A DNA stretch of 64,000 bases from Rhododendron vialii (Eukaryota > Streptophyta > Magnoliopsida > Ericales > Ericaceae), in assembly GCF_030253575.1 (NCBI RefSeq), contig NC_080564.1:25754001-25818000 (forward strand). Direction: 5' to 3'. The translations under genes and the position numbers were made by a program. Under the pieces are notes generated by a model that was given only the letters and a program-made list of their open reading frames with translations, was not told the origin of the DNA and ran no database searches. The number at the start of each line of letters is the position of its first letter. Position 1 is the first letter of the stretch. Shown here piece by piece: positions 22,109 through 35,400 of this stretch.

Positions 22109-22330
22109 CGTGCCGTGTCCAATAATTTTTATTATTGTTTTATGGGGACACGGTTTGGGACACGCCGACCCTAATAAGTAGCTGATGAAGGGCACCATGT
22201 CCACGTATTGGATACGGGGACAAGCGGATACAGTGGGGACACGTAATGGACACACGACATGGCGTGTCCGATAATATTTATTATTGTTTTATGGGGGACA
22301 CGGCTGGGGACACACCACGTATTGGACACT
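22109..22330. repeat. Diverged direct repeat, GTGTCC-rich
   Basis: CGTGTCCAATAATTTTTATT continuing into ATTGTTTTATGGGGACACGG at 22109-22150 recurs at about 22263-22304. Words ACGTATTGGA and GGGGACACG are scattered between. Similar words occur in the 11063-11456 element. Confidence 0.6.
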
Positions 22331-22889
22331 AAACAATACTAAGCTTTTTTCAGAAAGAAGCAAGAAAGTTTCAGCGCCGTATAACTTTTTGTGTAAACAA
22401 AAACTAGGTTTTGATGTTGACAAAAAGGCATCTAAGAGTAAATTCAGTTTTTCAAGTGTATTACTTTCAACTTCTACAGTGGTTCTGATTGGGAGCATTT
22501 CCGATCAAGTTACCACAAAATAACACATTTTTTGATCAACCTATGTGGAAAGCCGTAAAGTTGATGTTCTGTTAGTTGTAAAACAGTAATAGATACTATC
22601 AAACTAGCATTTTCATGTAGACTTTTGTTGCTATCTTTATGTACTTATTCCTGAAATAGATCACATGGTAGCTTCATTTATTTCACATGTGTGGTCATGT
22701 TCTAACAATTGCAGAGTTATACACAATACTCCCTTTTTAAATTTCACTTTACTTTCTCTATTGAGTTTGATTATACATGGCAAGAGATTTATGTAAAGTT
22801 CGACATGTCGAATTGGCGTTATAGCCTCACTCATCCGGAACTAGCTTATAGAGGTCATTATTTTGAATAGGTGTTATAGTATTAACTTT

Positions 22890-23643
22890 AACGCCTTTTG
22901 AATAGGAGTTATAAAATCTATGTGAACTACAAAAGCTTTTGGCCTGGACGGACTGGAATGACAGGAATCATGCCCGGAGTGCCAGGAATCATGTTGGACA
23001 ACAAAGTATAGCTCCTTTTGAATAGGAGTTATACAATCACAAGCGTTATATCATGTATAACGCCTTTTAAGAATGCGCGGTTAAAATGTGTTTTTTTTAG
23101 TTTAGTCAATAAATTTCATGATGAACTGTACATCTTATAAAAAAATAATGAACGCTTCACAACAAGTTTCTTACACAAAGAAATTCTACTTAAGCCAAAA
23201 AAAAATTGGCAAGCTTCAAAAATGTCAAAACTATTTTTGTAAAAATAGTTATTTTTGTAAAAACTATTTTTGTAAAAATGCCAAAAAAAATTACAATTCC
23301 ACAAGAAATTATATGAGACAACTAAAACTATATGAGACAAGATATTATGTAAAAACTATTTTTGAGTCTGCAAGGCAATTGGGCGAAGCATGTGCCTGGT
23401 CGATGGGATTTGTAGGATATATATAGCTTCTTTTGTAAAGGTGTTATACCAAGTTTAGCTCCTTTTGTAAAGGAGCTATAGTCACAGTAACAAAATATTC
23501 TCCTGCAAAAGGTATGAGTTGTTCTCCTGCAAAAGGTATGAGGCCTGAGGCCTGAAAGGTTGAAAGGTATGAGGTCGTTGAAGTGACATACGCCGCCTTT
23601 TCAAAAGGCGTTATTACAATAGCGCCTTTTCAAAATGAGCTAT
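22890..23643. repeat. Right cluster of TATA-flanked palindromes
   Basis: At least seven copies or halves: 22890-22912, 23007-23033, 23056-23078 (half), 23422-23448, 23454-23480, 23594-23615 and 23619-23643. Best copies read TAGCTCCTTTTGTAAAGGAG then CTATA, and CGCCTTTTCAAAAGGCG then TTATT. Spacers are unrelated AT-rich DNA. The cluster ends about 50 bp before the mudrA-type start codon at 23696. Confidence 0.82.
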
Positions 23644-23695
23644 GTGGTCCATATAAATAATCACCAGCTGATTAACTCACACAACGATTATCTGT

Positions 23696-24118
23696 ATGGC
23701 TATCCCTGTAATAGTATATGTTGGTGGACAAATTGTCCAACATATAGACGACAGTCCATGGTACAATGGCAGTACGGCCCTTCATTTATCAATGCAGCGA
23801 GGTATAACACTTTCAGAGCTGCAAGAGATGATATCTAATACTGCAGGATTGCCATACACTTTCATGAAAATAACATATCGCTTTCCGAGTATTAGGTTTC
23901 CAAACCCCACATATCAACACGTTCCACTAGATATCGTTGACAGTACCAGAGTAGATTTAATATTTGATGTTCACGGCGAAATTCCCGATTACATTCCCAT
24001 TTTGTTCATTGAATCTATGAACGTTCCAGCATACCCCGGTAACGTACAAGAACATTTCCCCGGAGAAAGTTCTCAACCGCAACATTATGATAACGAAACA
24101 ACATTTGGTAAGGTTTAA
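23696..24118 (+). pseudogene. N-terminal part of a mudrA-type (MULE) transposase
   Basis: About 140 residues beginning MAIPVIVYVGGQIVQHIDD and continuing MQRGITLSELQEMI, MKITYRFPSI and VDLIFDVHGEIP. This order (VxVYxGG, glycine-aromatic turn, GISLSEL, ITYRxP) is the N-terminal domain of plant MULE transposases, upstream of the zinc finger and the DDE domain. The frame ends at a TAA after GGTAAG at 24111, which could be a splice donor, but no SWIM or MULE catalytic domain was seen downstream to 26490. So the gene is truncated or continues as unseen fragments. It follows the palindrome cluster directly and shares the PMD gene's orientation. Confidence 0.68.
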
Positions 24119-26358
24119 TTTTTTTTAATTAATATACCCAACTATATATACTGTACGAAATGGGTGTTAATGGTTTAAATTTTTTCATTAAAAACGACAA
24201 AATAAAAAACCTCTTAAAACTACAGCTAATAAAGCAATATCTCGCAAGTACTTCAGTGAGAGAATTGGGTTGATTCGCACAACAACGATTCCAGTGTTAT
24301 ATTTATAATTTTTACCTAATCTGTTATATATGCGTGCTCTTATAATAGTATAAGTTAAATAGGAAAAAATGTCATACAAGTATACTACTATTTTCATCGA
24401 TTAACCTTTTTCCAACTACTAACATTCAACTTAAATTTTAAATTATTTGACCTTTTCAAATGGGTATCGTGATTAAATTATTATGCTAGAAAAGGACATG
24501 CGCCAAAGAATATGGCATGGTTCACCACTTAAAAATGACTAATTTTTACCACTTGTTGCATATTAAAATTACTAGTATTAAAATACAACCCAATTACTAT
24601 TAAAATGAAATCCCTTCCCACATTCCACTGATTTCTCTTTACACCCACTCTCGACACTCACCCCACCAATAGCTTCTTCTTGATTAAGTTTGTGTTGTTG
24701 CCCTTTTCTGAAGCAAGCGTGACTAATTATGGTGGGATTTAGTGTTTTTTTTTTTTAATTATACAGGCTGGTGGGATCAAGCTTGAATATGAAGTTTTCC
24801 GGATCGGAAAGGATAACGGTACAGATATGAAATATGTACCAGAACGCATAGACCTTTTTTTGGGTCTATAAAAATGATCGGAGTCGTTTATTTTGTTTAA
24901 AATACTTTATTTACGGTCCCTGTAAAAAATGACTTCAATTGGATTTTAGTAATGACGTTTACAAAACATTCAACTTTGTCACATAATTCAAGCCGGAATT
25001 CTGAAGCAAAGTTGCATATTTCGTAAACCTCTTTTTCGATATCCGATTGAGCTTATTTTTTGTAGAGACCATGAACAAAATATTTTAAATAAAACGTGTG
25101 CCTCCAATCATAAAAAGGATTTGTGCGCGTTAATAAAGATTCAATAGCACCACTGTTTTTAGATTGAGAGGGCTAGATTGAGAGAAGATAGGCTATCATT
25201 GGAGGGGGGCAACTAGGTTGGAGATTGAAGGACATGGCTCAAAAACACACTTAAAATAGGGTCATTTATCGTTAGTTTATTTTTCATTTTCTAAATTTCG
25301 TAAAGGATAGTGATTTTAACTCATTTTTTTTTATAAATGTACTTCAAAAATTGTCATTTAGTGCTAAGTTACATGGTACAAGCACTAAAAGACAAAATAT
25401 TATAAGGGCAAAAATCATTTTCTTTACGTATACTAATATTTTCCTTGCGAAAATACCCAAACGGTCTTGCTACTGTCAGTCCACTGGGCTAACGATAAGT
25501 ACATTAAAAAACAATTAAAACATATATTTCTGTGTACTTTTTATACCATTTAATACACATTCACACACTTACTATTGTCAACCCCTTGGGCTGATTTTAG
25601 AATTTTCTATAAATATAAGAAACATTAAACTTATTTGGCTACCATCAGTTAGTGTATGCCCTTATTTACTTTAATTCCCGTATATGGTGATCTAAAATAA
25701 GCAAATATGACGAGTAACTTGTCAAATCATCTAACTCCTTTATTTGTTTAATTGTAAATATAGCCAACCAAACAAGTAATGGTGGATGCAAGATTTGTGT
25801 CTTTGCAGAGGCTCGAATCACATTTATTTTCATATTAATGACAAAAGAATATATTTTATAAGTACATATTGCTACTTGTGAGATCTAAAGAAGAAACGAT
25901 ATTGTGTGTATGAACATATCCATAGTTTAATTTTATGACACGCTACGTAAAAAATACAGTAATTGATAATTTGAAATTTTAGGATTTTTATCCACATACA
26001 CAAATTTGAAGAAAAAAAATTTCCTTCAAAGAAACTTGCAAGGGTTAATTCCATAGAATTATTTTAATTAACTTATAATTTAAAGTATAATAGACAAGAA
26101 TATTTAAAGTTGCGCAACAGCCCGGTGGATGTACTATGTAAGAAATATACTACAGTATGAAATGAGGGTGTACTGTACAAAGATAGATTTGGTGTGCATT
26201 TAGAATCTCCCAAACAGGAAACAGTGCTTACCTGTCAGGGCTACGTCCCAACACATTTCCGAGGTTTGTCGTCTTTCACAGGATGACATCTTTTGTGATT
26301 CCTCTCTGTGTTTTCTCGTTTACATCGATTTTCTTCTGTGGGGCCTCTCTCTCTGTAT

Positions 26359-26360
<2 letters not shown>
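24119..26360. other. Intergenic region upstream of the kinase gene
   Basis: AT-rich. No ORF with a recognisable product. It holds the dispersed repeat at 25463-25609 and, near the right end, the kinase promoter and leader. No TATA element could be assigned with confidence. Confidence 0.5.
25463..25609. repeat. Dispersed repeat, copy 1 (second at 42499-42643)
   Basis: Starts GGTCTTGCTACTGTCAGTCC and ends CTTGGGCTGATTTTAGAATT. The same segment, about 80 percent alike by eye, occurs at 42499-42643. Both ends carry GTCAGYCCAYTGGGCT-like words, so it is likely a MITE remnant. Confidence 0.7.
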
Positions 26361-26362
<2 letters not shown>

Positions 26363-26394
<32 letters not shown>

Positions 26395-26396
26395 CT
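26363..26396. repeat. CT microsatellite in the kinase leader
   Basis: (CT)n about 95 bases before the kinase ATG; pyrimidine-rich leaders are common in plant 5' untranslated regions. Confidence 0.9.
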
Positions 26397-26490
26397 GCAA
26401 AACAGTGGAGACGAGGAAGAAGAACGAGATAGAGCGAAGGGTGCACAGCTCCATTTATGAATCGGTGTTGTACGTATAGGTTGCATCGAC

Positions 26491-29400
26491 ATGGGCAACT
26501 GCTTGGGCTCTCCTCAACAAGTTGACAGCTTTGTCGTTGACAAGGCCAACTCTGGTATAATTTCCTTTCTGAGTCTGGTCCTTTTCGTTTGATTTCCATG
26601 CAATTTGTGATTTCTTCTCAATCCACGATGTAATAGCTTCTGTTGTATTTTATTCGTTTGATATTCTGTTTTTCGATTATATGGTACATTGGTTATTCTC
26701 TTCTCTTATTTGTTCGAGTTTTGATGTGGCAATTGAATTGGTATAATTTATGGTAGCTTGGGGAATTTTTTTTTTTTTCCTCAACTTGGAATTTGTTGTT
26801 CCTTTTTTTTTTTTTTTTGGGCTTGGTAGAGTTGTTAGTCTTCGGGGCTTAATGTATCTTGCTTCTGGGATTTGTATCAAAATGTTTCTCCATGGCGTTT
26901 GGTTGTTTCTTTTTTCGTCGGTTGTTTTCTCGAGGGTAGTTCATGGGGAGAAGTGGGAATTGAATTTAGGTGTCAATTAACAGAACCGTATCAAATTGGA
27001 TATCGAATGACAAAAGTCCGACAAAGCGGACATGTACTTACAGTGAGCCTGGACAGCACACCTATATAAGATGCAACTCTAAGGTTCAGTTCAGTTGTAC
27101 GAGAGGGACGAGAAAATGAACTTTCCTGTAACATTCTTAGTTTTCAGTTACCAAGAAAGCCGTGGACCAATAACTTCAACTTTCCAATTGGAAAATACAT
27201 TCCTGCAAAAAAGAAGGAATTTTAGATTTTTCTGAAAAAATATTTGTAAAAAGAATGCCCGCAAGAAAATAAGTTTCCTTTTCCTTTACTTCACTTCTCC
27301 TAAGAATTAGTTTTGCACGCAACATTCCCGACTACTGAAGAAGGCCTAAAGGTAGAGAGAAAACCTTCACCCAGTGAGGGAGAGTTGAACCGTTGACCTC
27401 CTTATGAGCTGCAAGACCCCTGGCCAACCCGGCTAACCCGTTGGCTCGCGGGTTTGGTGTTTCTGGTTTAAAGCTACAACCTTGTGGTTGGTTTTGTGCA
27501 GATTCTTCATTGGTTTACTATTAGGGATATAGCATTTATGACCTGTCTATGAAGTGTGCTGGACGATAGCTTGTATAAGGATTTTGTGGGCTTTACAATC
27601 CTGAATTTAATTTGCTTTGTTGGGGTTTTGGCTGCTTCTGAATATACATTTAAGTCTTGTTAGTTTAGATTTAAATGTGTACTAATCTTTAACGATTGGA
27701 TGTAGTAATCTAGATTCTTAACTGCTTGAACTGGATTCAATGGCCTTGATGGTGACTTTTGTGCTTTTGTTTCAATGTTAGTGCTTATTAGTTTAAGGGC
27801 TTAGTTTGTAGAAGTGCTTTAATATTCTAGGAAGACGAACTTTTTGCCCCTTAGCCATTTGCTAACAGGAGTTGAATCTATCTAGACTTGCAACGTAAAT
27901 GTATGCCTTGAATTTCACAGTTCCATGTCTTTTGCAGTCCTTCCGTTCCTTTAATGTTAGTCTATTTTGGGAATTCAACTTTTTAAGGAAACATGTAATG
28001 ATTTCACTTAGATCGAATACGAAGGTATCATTTCGTTTATTGCCCATGATTTTAACTCATTTGGAATGCACTCGTGGACATCTATGAGGACAGTTTTGGA
28101 AACCCACTGATTATGCTTTTGAATTTCAAGGACCAACATTTTGGAACATTCCAAAATGGAACAGTGGATCAACAATTATTAACTGAGGGAGTATTATCTA
28201 GGTATAAGTTTTGCGTGTGAATTCAATAATTGTCGGGGATGAGTAATTTTAGAGAAAGAATTATTCCACATCGGTAGCAAACTCTAACTTAAATTAGAAT
28301 CTTACCAAGAAGAAAGTTTGCTAATTTATATTCTGGAGAGAGTCAGTAGACAAACAATTTCCAGTGTTAAGGTAATCCAAAGAGGCATCTAAGTCCCTTG
28401 GATCACTCATTTTTTGAAAGCTAAAACTTATTACTTATGATTCTTTCAAAGTACATCAGTCAATTACTCTGAAGGTTTGGTCCATCACCATTCGTTATAC
28501 TAACTGGTTCTTCTTTTAGAGATTTCCCCCCAAAAGAATTTCCTTCGTTGTCTCGCAAACTCATAACATGCTTATGCATCTTGAAGATCATCAAGTCTCC
28601 CAAAGCATTGATAATTTAAAAGGTTTTATCACGTTCTCCCAATTGATTTGAAAGTTCCAACTGCATGTTAATTCTTAATTTGTCCAAAAACACTGGGACT
28701 CTTACAAATACTTTAGGAGTCTTACAAATAGCTGTTCTTATGTCTAATTATTGTTGTTACTAATTACAAGATAAAACTATATTGTCAAGGTAAGGAGAAC
28801 ATTTTATGTATAGGACGAGAGTTTCATGCTAGTTATTTGGCAAAATCAAGTTTGTATACATACTTGTTGAGGAAATATTCAGCAACATGTATCCAATACA
28901 CTTACGAAGTGTCACTTGGCCATGAAGGGTACTTGTAGGCATTTGGAAGAGTTTATGTAAGATGGGTCCTATACTTCATGAGTTACTTTCGCAATTATTA
29001 AACTTTAGTCTTCAATGAGGACCATTTTTGGGTCATATTACATCCAGAATGGTGGAGGACCTTGAAGAATAATCTTATGGATATTCAGTTGATATGAAAA
29101 ATATTTTAATTGCTCTCAGTACCGGGAAAAAAAAAAAACACTTTGCAAATGGAGTTGTATGAATTCAATTCCTTTTTGACAGCCAGAACATTTTCCATGT
29201 TAATGCATACTAGTACCGGGAATAGGAAGCAGAGGAGCTGTAAATTGGCTGTCAGAAATCTTCATTCTTCAGTCAATTTTGGTGGTTTTGGCCCTTTCAA
29301 GGTGTCTTGTATTTGCATCTTACCATACCTGTCTCGTTTGGTGTCTACTAGTCATCTTGAAGGGCCTATTCTGTTAATTGTTGATGGTGAATGTAATTAG

Positions 29401-32400
29401 CTGCTTGCTCTTTTAAGTTTCTTTCCGTTGTGCTGACATATGCTCGCATATTAAACCCTTGTACCTGATTTGGTGGTTCCATAATATAGATATCAATTGC
29501 CTGATGACATGTGAAACAACATGGAAAGAGGGGATCCTATTCCCATTGTTTATTTACAAGGACCCTGCCATTTATTTTTTAGATGATTCAGAAGGAGGAA
29601 AACAACTTTAAACTCCCATTGAGATTTCTCAAAGTTTAATGAAATCATTTCTTGGACAAAGTTAGTTCCATTCTTTTTCAATTCATGGGTGGAGTTAAAT
29701 CTCGTTCAAAGGCTATTTTCAGTTGACGCTTTGGCCTGCAAAGTAAATACATGGCAAAAGGGGGATTAAGACTCTACGATGTTATTCACAACATCAAGTC
29801 ATCAAACTTGGTCTCATTAAACATTTTCACCATTCCCTTTCGAGCACAGTATAGACATTGTCAAGTACGATTCTAGTTTTCCACACAAAGAGAGAAAATA
29901 CTCATGGTATGCTCGTTTTTATGATCTTCATGAAGTAATGCTCGTGAGTTCGTAGAATTGGAAGAGATGCAAGTACAACAGGCATTGCTCTAAATTTGGA
30001 ATCAAATCATAATGACGTTTGGATTGTAACCATCTCATCACTTATGATTTAGGCTTGTCAAGTCATGGGACATGAAGAAGTATAGATCTGGGAGCCCAAG
30101 AAGAAGAGTTGCGAAGGAGACAAAGGCTTTGTTCAAGATAATGTCCTATCAAGGTTCAATGGGTAAAGCTCAGCCTATTAACCAATAGGCCTTAAGGGTG
30201 TAAGTTTGAAGGGCAGCCACTTTCTGTATATAAGACCAAAGGTTGGGTTTGTACCCAATTTTTCAATCCTAGACCCCTTCAGTGGAGAATAAACATGGTG
30301 TATCTTTTGCAATCAAACACAAAGAAGTATAGAGAATAAGTTCCCTATGTATATGCATGTTATACGGTCTTGGGTATAACTCAACCCCAAAAGCTAGCTA
30401 TTGAAGTGAGAGTACCCTCACGCTTATATACTTCATATTACTTTCGTACCTAGACTATGTGGGATTTCGCTTCACACCCTCCTTCACGCGCAACATGCTC
30501 ACTCAGTAGCACTTGCCGCATGCAGGCCAAAGACACGTACCCTAACCATCTTTGTTACCTAGCTCTGATACCATATTAAGTTGTCTGTTGTCCCAAAAGC
30601 TTAAGCTTTTAGGAAGTATATCAAGCTATACAACACCCTTCCTCACGTGCAACCCCGTCTTGTACGTGGAAATGCAAATTTAACATAGATAGAGGGAAAC
30701 AGAATACAGAGGGGAGAAGCAAAATGCAAAGGGGGAACAAATGCAAACAAAGGGACTTGAACCCAACACCTCTCTCAACTTGTGCTCTGATACCGTGTTA
30801 CACGGTCTTGGGTAGAACTCAACCCCAAAAGCTAGCTATTGAAATGACTGTATCCTCATGCTTGTATACTTTATATTACTTTTGTACCCAATTTTGTACC
30901 CATGCGATGTGGGACTTCATTTCACAGAACCCACCTCTAGGTGTATATAGCTTCACAGAGAACATTCTAGTAATACATTGTAGTCTTAATATTTCCATCA
31001 CCCATCATTGGGGGATGGCGTCCTCACATTCTGCCCCACTTTATTACGGGACGTCATTGTTACACCCTATGGCCTACTAATGTCCCCGACTTGCCAATGT
31101 GGAATATCAGCTTACACGCGACCACAAAGTAGCCTTGCGCAAGCGCATGGTACAGTACCCCTTGGCTTCAACCCCTCTTGGAAGCCTTGGGTCCTTTACT
31201 TCATTGCCGTAAATCCGTACACAGGACCAGGATAGGCTCTGGTACCATTTGTGATGACCCATTGCTTGTTGGATTCATGACTGTGAAAGTGGGCATACCA
31301 ACTTTGCCCAAAAGCCAGAGTTAGTTGTAGCAAGACTATATGTAACTTTAATATTGTTGTGGTGTCCTCATTGGGCAACATTCTTAATTAGTAGCTCGGA
31401 TTCTTCCTTGCTTTAATATGGATGGTCCATAGGTCCCAATAATGTCCCCCGATTGGCCACAGAGCATCCCATACACGAGCACTGGGTACATTTCCCCTGT
31501 TTTTTTCTTCCTCTTCTCCTCTAGGACATAGCTACGGGGCCCTTCAATGGGTCTGGTATATGTCCAGCCATCCAGGTATCACTTGTAAGTTGTAACAACT
31601 TGGCTTGCTTGCCAGTAGGCAGTAACCTTTAAAAGTGGCAAACCCATTGGGTGTAACTCTCTCCCTAAGGCAAAATAGTTGGCTTTTTTATTTGTCCAAC
31701 TAAGGTGGTTGTTCGTAGTTATCTTGAAATCCTAGCAACCTTCGATAATCCTATTCCGACTCTAGTTGCCATGTAAAGTCAAAGCCTGAATCAATTCCAT
31801 GTCATTTCCCACTGACTGACGTAGAAATCTGTGGATCTTTCAAAAATTTGGCCCTAAATGGTTGTTAGACATGTCAATTTGCCACCATCTCTTGAAGATA
31901 TTGACAGAAAACACTTCCATTGAGTTCTTAGTATTTTGATCCTGATACATCAATATACAGAAGTTCAATTGAAATTAAGTAAAATTAGATAATATAAAGA
32001 ATACAATAAGGACTAGGAAGGGCGACATATAAAAGACCACAATTTGAATGGAAACGAACTCCAATTAAGGAAAGAAAAACTAGCACAGACCACACCTTTA
32101 GATTAAGACAAAAGGCAACTTTAACCTCTACTTTAATGCCATTGTAATGAGTGAGGTTAGTGTCCTAACAAAATATTGAAAGCAAATAAATGAAACATGT
32201 AAAAGATATATACTTAATATTGTGACCGCTTGAGCTGATCCTAACTGAAAGAATAGCTTGGCTTTTCTATGGTATGGCTTGGAAGCTAGGCTTCAACTAA
32301 GACTAGGCATTTAAGCATGAAACATGCTTCAATATTTGATTATAAGATATTAAGTGAAAATACGTCGTCATTTCTGTTGCCATATGTATTGGGCTTCAAT

Positions 32401-35400
32401 ATTTTGTTATCAAAAAAAAAAAATTCATGAAACTATTTCGTCTACTTATATTGGATTGATGTACTTCTAGATGCATGGATTCAAAAGGTCGGATAGGAGT
32501 CTATTTAATTTTTTTATTCGAATGTGTTCAGAACTTAGTAGCATGAAGCGGGGGCGGGAGCGGAGGCACCTAGAAGCTCCTAAGGTTGGGAGCGCCTAAG
32601 GAGCGTATATAGATTATATAAAAATATGTTTATACAATACTTAACCATTAAAGGAAAGTGATACTTACTGAAATTTTTCCCAATCTTAAAGTGTAATTAT
32701 TGGAAGTTATATATTCTTAATTTGCAAAACTTCTTGACTAATATGATTCTCATATTCTTATTTCCACAATGGCATAACTCCCGTAAAAGTAAGAGAATAA
32801 TTGCCTTAACGGCCCGATAAGCTCCCATCTTAGTTAGGAGCGAGCTCCCGTCAAGCTCCCATCTTGGGAGCGCCGATTCGAGCTCCCGTCTAGGGGGCGC
32901 ACCCATTTTGGAAGGATCCTGCAACTAAGGTTCAGAAATGGAGATTCCTTTCGACTAACTTGTGCAAGACAAAGTCACATTGCCAAGCCAAGTAAAATAT
33001 CATTCCCACATCCCTTGCTCGTGATTAGGAAACTCACTTTCTTGGGTTATTCAAGAGAGAAAAAAGAACGTTAGGTCCTGCCTTACGATACTAACCTCGT
33101 TTGGGTATATGTTTTTGCTTGATTAACCTTTTAGAATTATGCAAGGAATTTCACCAAGTGATGCCAATGAGTTTCCCATTAGTATGATACCCTATCCTAA
33201 TCCTGCTCTCTTTCCATCTAATTGGGGCCTCATTAAGTGGATTTTGTTCTATAAGGTACAATTTTTTGCAAGAGAGAAATTAGATATTCTATTATAAACA
33301 AGTGAAATGTGAACGCAAACTAAACATACTTAAATATTAAGTATTCTTGCTATGCTTTTACAAGGACATAAGATTTTCCCAAAAAGTTGACAAAATTGAC
33401 GAAAGAAAAGGAAAAGTCTCATCAAGCCAAAGCGAATGAGTCAGTAAGCATTTTCCCCAAGAAGAAATCAGACTATCCAATTTCTAAAAGATAAGTTATT
33501 CTTGTCCATCACCCCACCATGAAGCATTTGAGACGAAACAAATCATCGATGACACTTATAACACACTCATATCATGCAGCTTATTAATCAATTACAATTT
33601 GTAACAGTATTTCTACGAGAAGATTGTATGTGGAAAGAGATTTTGTCATTGGTTGAAAATTCATCTCCACGTAAAGTTAGATGATAGAATAATAAACTGT
33701 ACCTCTTGGCATCAATATTTACGATGTACATGTTTGATTCATTAAGGCCAAATGTTATTGTCACTCGACGTGTAGGTCTTGGGTTCAAACTCCATTTCCG
33801 TGAACTTGGGGGCCAATCTCCTTTTGGCTCACGAAAAGCTTTGCAAGCCTCCATTATGTTTTGGGAGGACTACACCCCATTGAAATTGTCTACCATGAGA
33901 CTGAACAAAACCAACTTGTCTACTTCTCCGAGCATGTCCAGATTGTTGCTCAGTCGGAACTTATTGGGCAAGAACTTCACCAAGTCGGGAGTCAGGACCA
34001 TTATAGTTATAGTCGTTATTTATTGAGGCTTCAATCGGTGGCTCCACTGTTATTAATTCATCAACTTCCTTGAACTTCGGCTGGCCTCATTTCCCATACA
34101 CGGTTTTGTAACTTTTCGTAGACTTGAGTTTGTAAAAGTTGTTGACGCCTAGTCATCGCGACTACCTTTGTGAGGAGGTACCCTTTCTCTGGATACCTGC
34201 ATAGTTGTAAGAGGTGCGCCTAGGCGCATCAAGGCTCTCTCTTGGTGCCTGGAGGGGGTCCAGGCGAAGGCGCGCGCCTTTGGAAAATGCAGAAGCCCGC
34301 ATCAGTTATCCATGGAAATCCTTCACCTAACCAAGCGACTCAAAAGCTTAAGCTCACATGTACCACGTAACTAGTGGGTCTCTACTTATATATCCAATAG
34401 TCCATTGGTAACCCACTGATGTGGGACTACCTCCTAAGATAGGATGTCACACTCACACTTTAGTAAACCACGTCGATCTCTCATCTCTCAATCGAACGAC
34501 TCAAACTAAATGATCTCTCTCAACCTCTGTTGCAAATATTGGATGCTTGTCTTTTATTGAATGTGACGTATTAGTCCTTCTCTATTCAAGAATTGTTGAC
34601 TATTTACCGTTTGGTAGATGATTTTATTGATTTTTATGTGGTACACTTTCTGAACTTCATTGTCTTGATGTTTATTTTGAAAAAATTGGCGTGTGCTATT
34701 TTTTCTAGCCTAAGTGCGCCTCGCCTTGTGCTTTGTCCCTCGGTGCACCTCTCGCTCATAATAACTATGGTCACAAGTATTAGGTAAGTCAAGGCATTGT
34801 TAGCGGGAGTTGAACACAAGATCCCCGAGTTTATGGTTTGTCCCAGGAACGATCTTAAACTACTTGGCTACTCCGGTGGGTTAAGTGATGTTGATTTGAA
34901 CTGAGTAATAAGAAACAAATGGAGAAAAGGTCGTGGGGTACTGTTTTAGATTAATCAGTTGCCTATTGAGTATTATCCCCTCTACCTTGAAGTTAAGACC
35001 GCAGTGCGCAATTTGTCTGCTCACTTATTTGGTAGATCAAGGAGTTTTTCTTCATATTTGTTCTGCTTCGTATGGAAACTCATCAAGGGTGCTTGGTTGA
35101 CAAGTGGCTATCATTCTTGGAGATGACTCTGTTAGCACCTTATATTGGTCTGAAAAAATGGTTGTGTGCCTGGTAGATGGCCTGCTTGATGCCAAGTTTC
35201 CTTCAACTTAATACTACATAGTCTTTGATTGTGAGCTTAAATGTGAAGTAGTACTTCCCAGTTTCCGCTTCTTTCATACCATCTCATTCCTTCTTCTTTT
35301 CTCTCTCTTTCAGAAGACACAAAACGTCCAGATAAGCCACCTCCAATTTTGACTATCCCTCCATTAAGTGAAAGGGGTAGAAGTGGGAAAATTCCGAGTC

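Larger units (their letters stand above)
26555..35313 (+). other. Giant first intron of the kinase gene
   Basis: GT at 26555 and AG at 35312-35313 bound 8,759 bp with no nested gene that I can support. Contents: SINE-like pieces (27379-27445, 34800-34875), TRIM remnants (30359-30926), another minus-strand LTR fragment with a PBS-like GGCTCTGGTACCA (31235-31247), poly-A/T runs, and GC-rich inverted words near 32540-32900 and 34205-34270. Confidence 0.8.

Noticed and set aside
29110..29400. 96-codon ORF in the kinase intron
   Set aside because: No recognisable domain, intronic position and low-complexity start over a poly-A run.
33706..34026. 106-codon ORF in the kinase intron
   Set aside because: Inside the first intron, overlapped by another open frame; contains a box B-like word but no protein motif.
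34205..34770. Possible element with GCGCCTAGGCGC-type inverted words
   Set aside because: Inverted words seen at both sides (34212 and about 34708) but arms do not align well enough to define ends.
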